Of a stretch of 7,837 nt of DNA, positions 6,761-7,837 are shown in pieces. The stretch's first letter is position 1. Each line of letters starts with the position of its first letter. Source of the DNA: Planctomycetota bacterium (GTDB lineage: Bacteria; Planctomycetota; Phycisphaerae; Sedimentisphaerales; Anaerohalosphaeraceae). The stretch is taken from positions 2,575 to 10,411 of the forward strand of contig VRUF01000090.1 in NCBI GenBank assembly GCA_019456245.1. Direction: 5' to 3'. The translations under genes were made by a program, and so were the position numbers. The notes beneath the pieces are model-generated. The model was not told the origin of the DNA. It searched no databases and saw only the letters and a program-made list of their open reading frames with translations.

Positions 6761-7837
6761 TACCCGATTATTAACCGTCGTGTCAGAAGTTTTACGGACG
6801 ATTATGTTTTCTTTCTGTACCTTGTCGGTTACAAAAATATTAGAAAGCAAATACAACTCGAGACCTATCAATGCCAGTGCCAACGGCATCATGGCGAAAC
6901 CTCCGAAGTCATGAAAGACGGTCTCCCACTGCTTACCGTCGATGATCGTGAAAGCTATGGCAGTTATTGTCAGCCTTATGGTATTGCAAATGAAAGCTAT
7001 CGGGATGCTCGATGCGACTATGACGGCTTTTTGCCAGAGACTGCGGTTTGTGATCATCGCAATAAGTGCGCTTATGATGATAAAGGCGGTAAGCATTCTA
7101 AGTCCGTTACATGCTTCTGCGACGGCAATGTTGGTATCGCCTATGCTTATTATGTTTCCCTGTCTGAGTACGTTATACCCAACGGTTTCCAGGCAGAATG
7201 TTGCCGACGAGGTTGCCATTTTCTGAAGCGGAAGTGTCAGTTTCGCCTGGGCGGAGTTTGGCAGCGGTATCATTAGCATAAGCATCGCAAGGACGGTGGA
7301 AAGTTTCAGGAAAAGTTTCGAACCTAAAAGCAGCAGTACAAGTGATGCGATAGTGACGATCATGGAAAGGCGCTGAGCGGAGTCATACATGAAGAAGAGT
7401 CCGAAGAAACGCAGAGCCTGTGCAAAAACGAACAGAACCACCCCCCACATCGACGGGTTGAGCGGGAATTTGCTCAGGGTTTTTCTGCGTGCGTAGATAA
7501 TCCATACCGCGATAAGAGGGACGAGCATACCGCTTGAGTATTCGTCGCTCTGGTTCCATATTTGCCACAGATCAACGATGACGGGATTCCAGTAGGTTGC
7601 GATAAATACAAGGAAAAGCAAGATCGAGGCGACGATGATCAGCGGTTTCTTCGGCAGGGGTAAATATTTTTCGGCGTTTCTTTGAAACATTTGCAGCGAT
7701 GCGTTAATTTTCTGTTTTACGCCGTCAGTTGCGTGGGAGATGGCCTCGATACCGCTGAGGATGGGACGGAAATTCCGTACGATAAGATTATCTTTTATGA
7801 ACGAATTCTCAGGTACATAAGCCTTGGACTCGACGAG
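6758..7837 (-). CDS. Exosortase-family transmembrane transpeptidase/protease, 5' end probably beyond the right edge
   Basis: Exosortases are multi-pass inner-membrane cysteine enzymes that cleave, and probably transfer, surface proteins carrying a short C-terminal sorting tail (PEP-CTERM type). Counting from the first ATG in the window (7690), the protein has 310 residues. It has about eight hydrophobic helices and the family triad: C194 in AEACNGLRML, R239 in FICNTIRL and H260 in VFHDFGGF. Other family features are NQSDEYSSGMLVPLIA (46-61), IPLPNSAQAKLTLPLQ (141-156) and GYNVLRQGNII (171-181). No EpsI-like (DUF3485) domain is fused at the C-terminus; it ends in a short charged tail. The start is unresolved. 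The ATG at 7690 has no Shine-Dalgarno, and the frame stays open with no ATG, GTG or TTG for 49 more codons to the window edge, reading as ordinary protein (for example VRNFRPILSGIEAI). The gene therefore probably begins outside, but if it starts at 7690 it is complete. The subclass (XrtA, XrtD, XrtU and so on) cannot be assigned by eye. Confidence 0.9.
   Translation of the reverse strand, partial: LVESKAYVPENSFIKDNLIVRNFRPILSGIEAISHATDGVKQKINASLQMFQRNAEKYLPLPKKPLIIVASILLFLVFIATYWNPVIVDLWQIWNQSDEYSSGMLVPLIAVWIIYARRKTLSKFPLNPSMWGVVLFVFAQALRFFGLFFMYDSAQRLSMIVTIASLVLLLLGSKLFLKLSTVLAMLMLMIPLPNSAQAKLTLPLQKMATSSATFCLETVGYNVLRQGNIISIGDTNIAVAEACNGLRMLTAFIIISALIAMITNRSLWQKAVIVASSIPIAFICNTIRLTITAIAFTIIDGKQWETVFHDFGGFAMMPLALALIGLELYLLSNIFVTDKVQKENIIVRKTSDTTVNNRV

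Noticed and set aside
6725..7276. A 183-codon plus-strand frame opposite the exosortase
   Set aside because: The exosortase catalytic triad and helices prove the minus strand is the coding one. The plus frame is rich in Cys, Tyr and His with no domain pattern.
1..7837. CRISPR arrays, tRNA or rRNA genes, insertion sequences, attachment sites
   Set aside because: None was seen: four coding regions fill almost the whole window and the gaps total about 82 bp.

Overview
The window is one unbroken minus-strand gene block, about 46-49% G+C by eye, from a bacterial surface-polysaccharide and protein-sorting locus. It holds four large co-directional genes with very short gaps. In transcription order (right to left) they are: an exosortase-family membrane protease/transpeptidase (5' end probably outside the window), a Wzc-type polysaccharide copolymerase fused to a BY-kinase, an unusual membrane sugar-phosphate transferase with a nucleotidyltransferase-like and hexapeptide-repeat N-terminus, and a very large membrane-anchored TPR protein whose C-terminus lies beyond the left edge. 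The gaps are 13, 41 and 28 bp. No terminator or convincing promoter is visible between the genes, so one operon is the simplest reading.

Organism: an exosortase in an EPS locus implies a Gram-negative-type (diderm) bacterium. The Wzc N-terminal region, with a stretch like SDPDTDRPLPNYENF, the moderate G+C, and the combination with a very long TPR protein suggest a planctomycete, possibly of the Phycisphaerae/Sedimentisphaerales type. This is an impression from remembered family resemblance, not a search result.

How the genes could work together: the sugar transferase would start a lipid-linked glycan by moving a sugar-1-phosphate onto undecaprenyl phosphate. The Wzc/BY-kinase would control chain length and export through its cycle of tyrosine phosphorylation. 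The exosortase would process C-terminally tagged surface proteins, which in known systems are co-distributed with EPS production. The TPR protein resembles the large TPR proteins that accompany exosortase/EPS loci and may be a scaffold for assembly or secretion. No sorted substrate (PEP-CTERM-like protein), flippase, polymerase, outer-membrane exporter or additional glycosyltransferase is inside the window.

No tRNA, rRNA, CRISPR array, insertion sequence or integration site was seen. The plus strand carries only shadow ORFs. The items most worth a second look are the fused sugar transferase, whose N-terminal half looks like an NDP-sugar pyrophosphorylase without its catalytic signature, and the exosortase frame, which stays open 49 codons upstream of its first ATG to the window edge.
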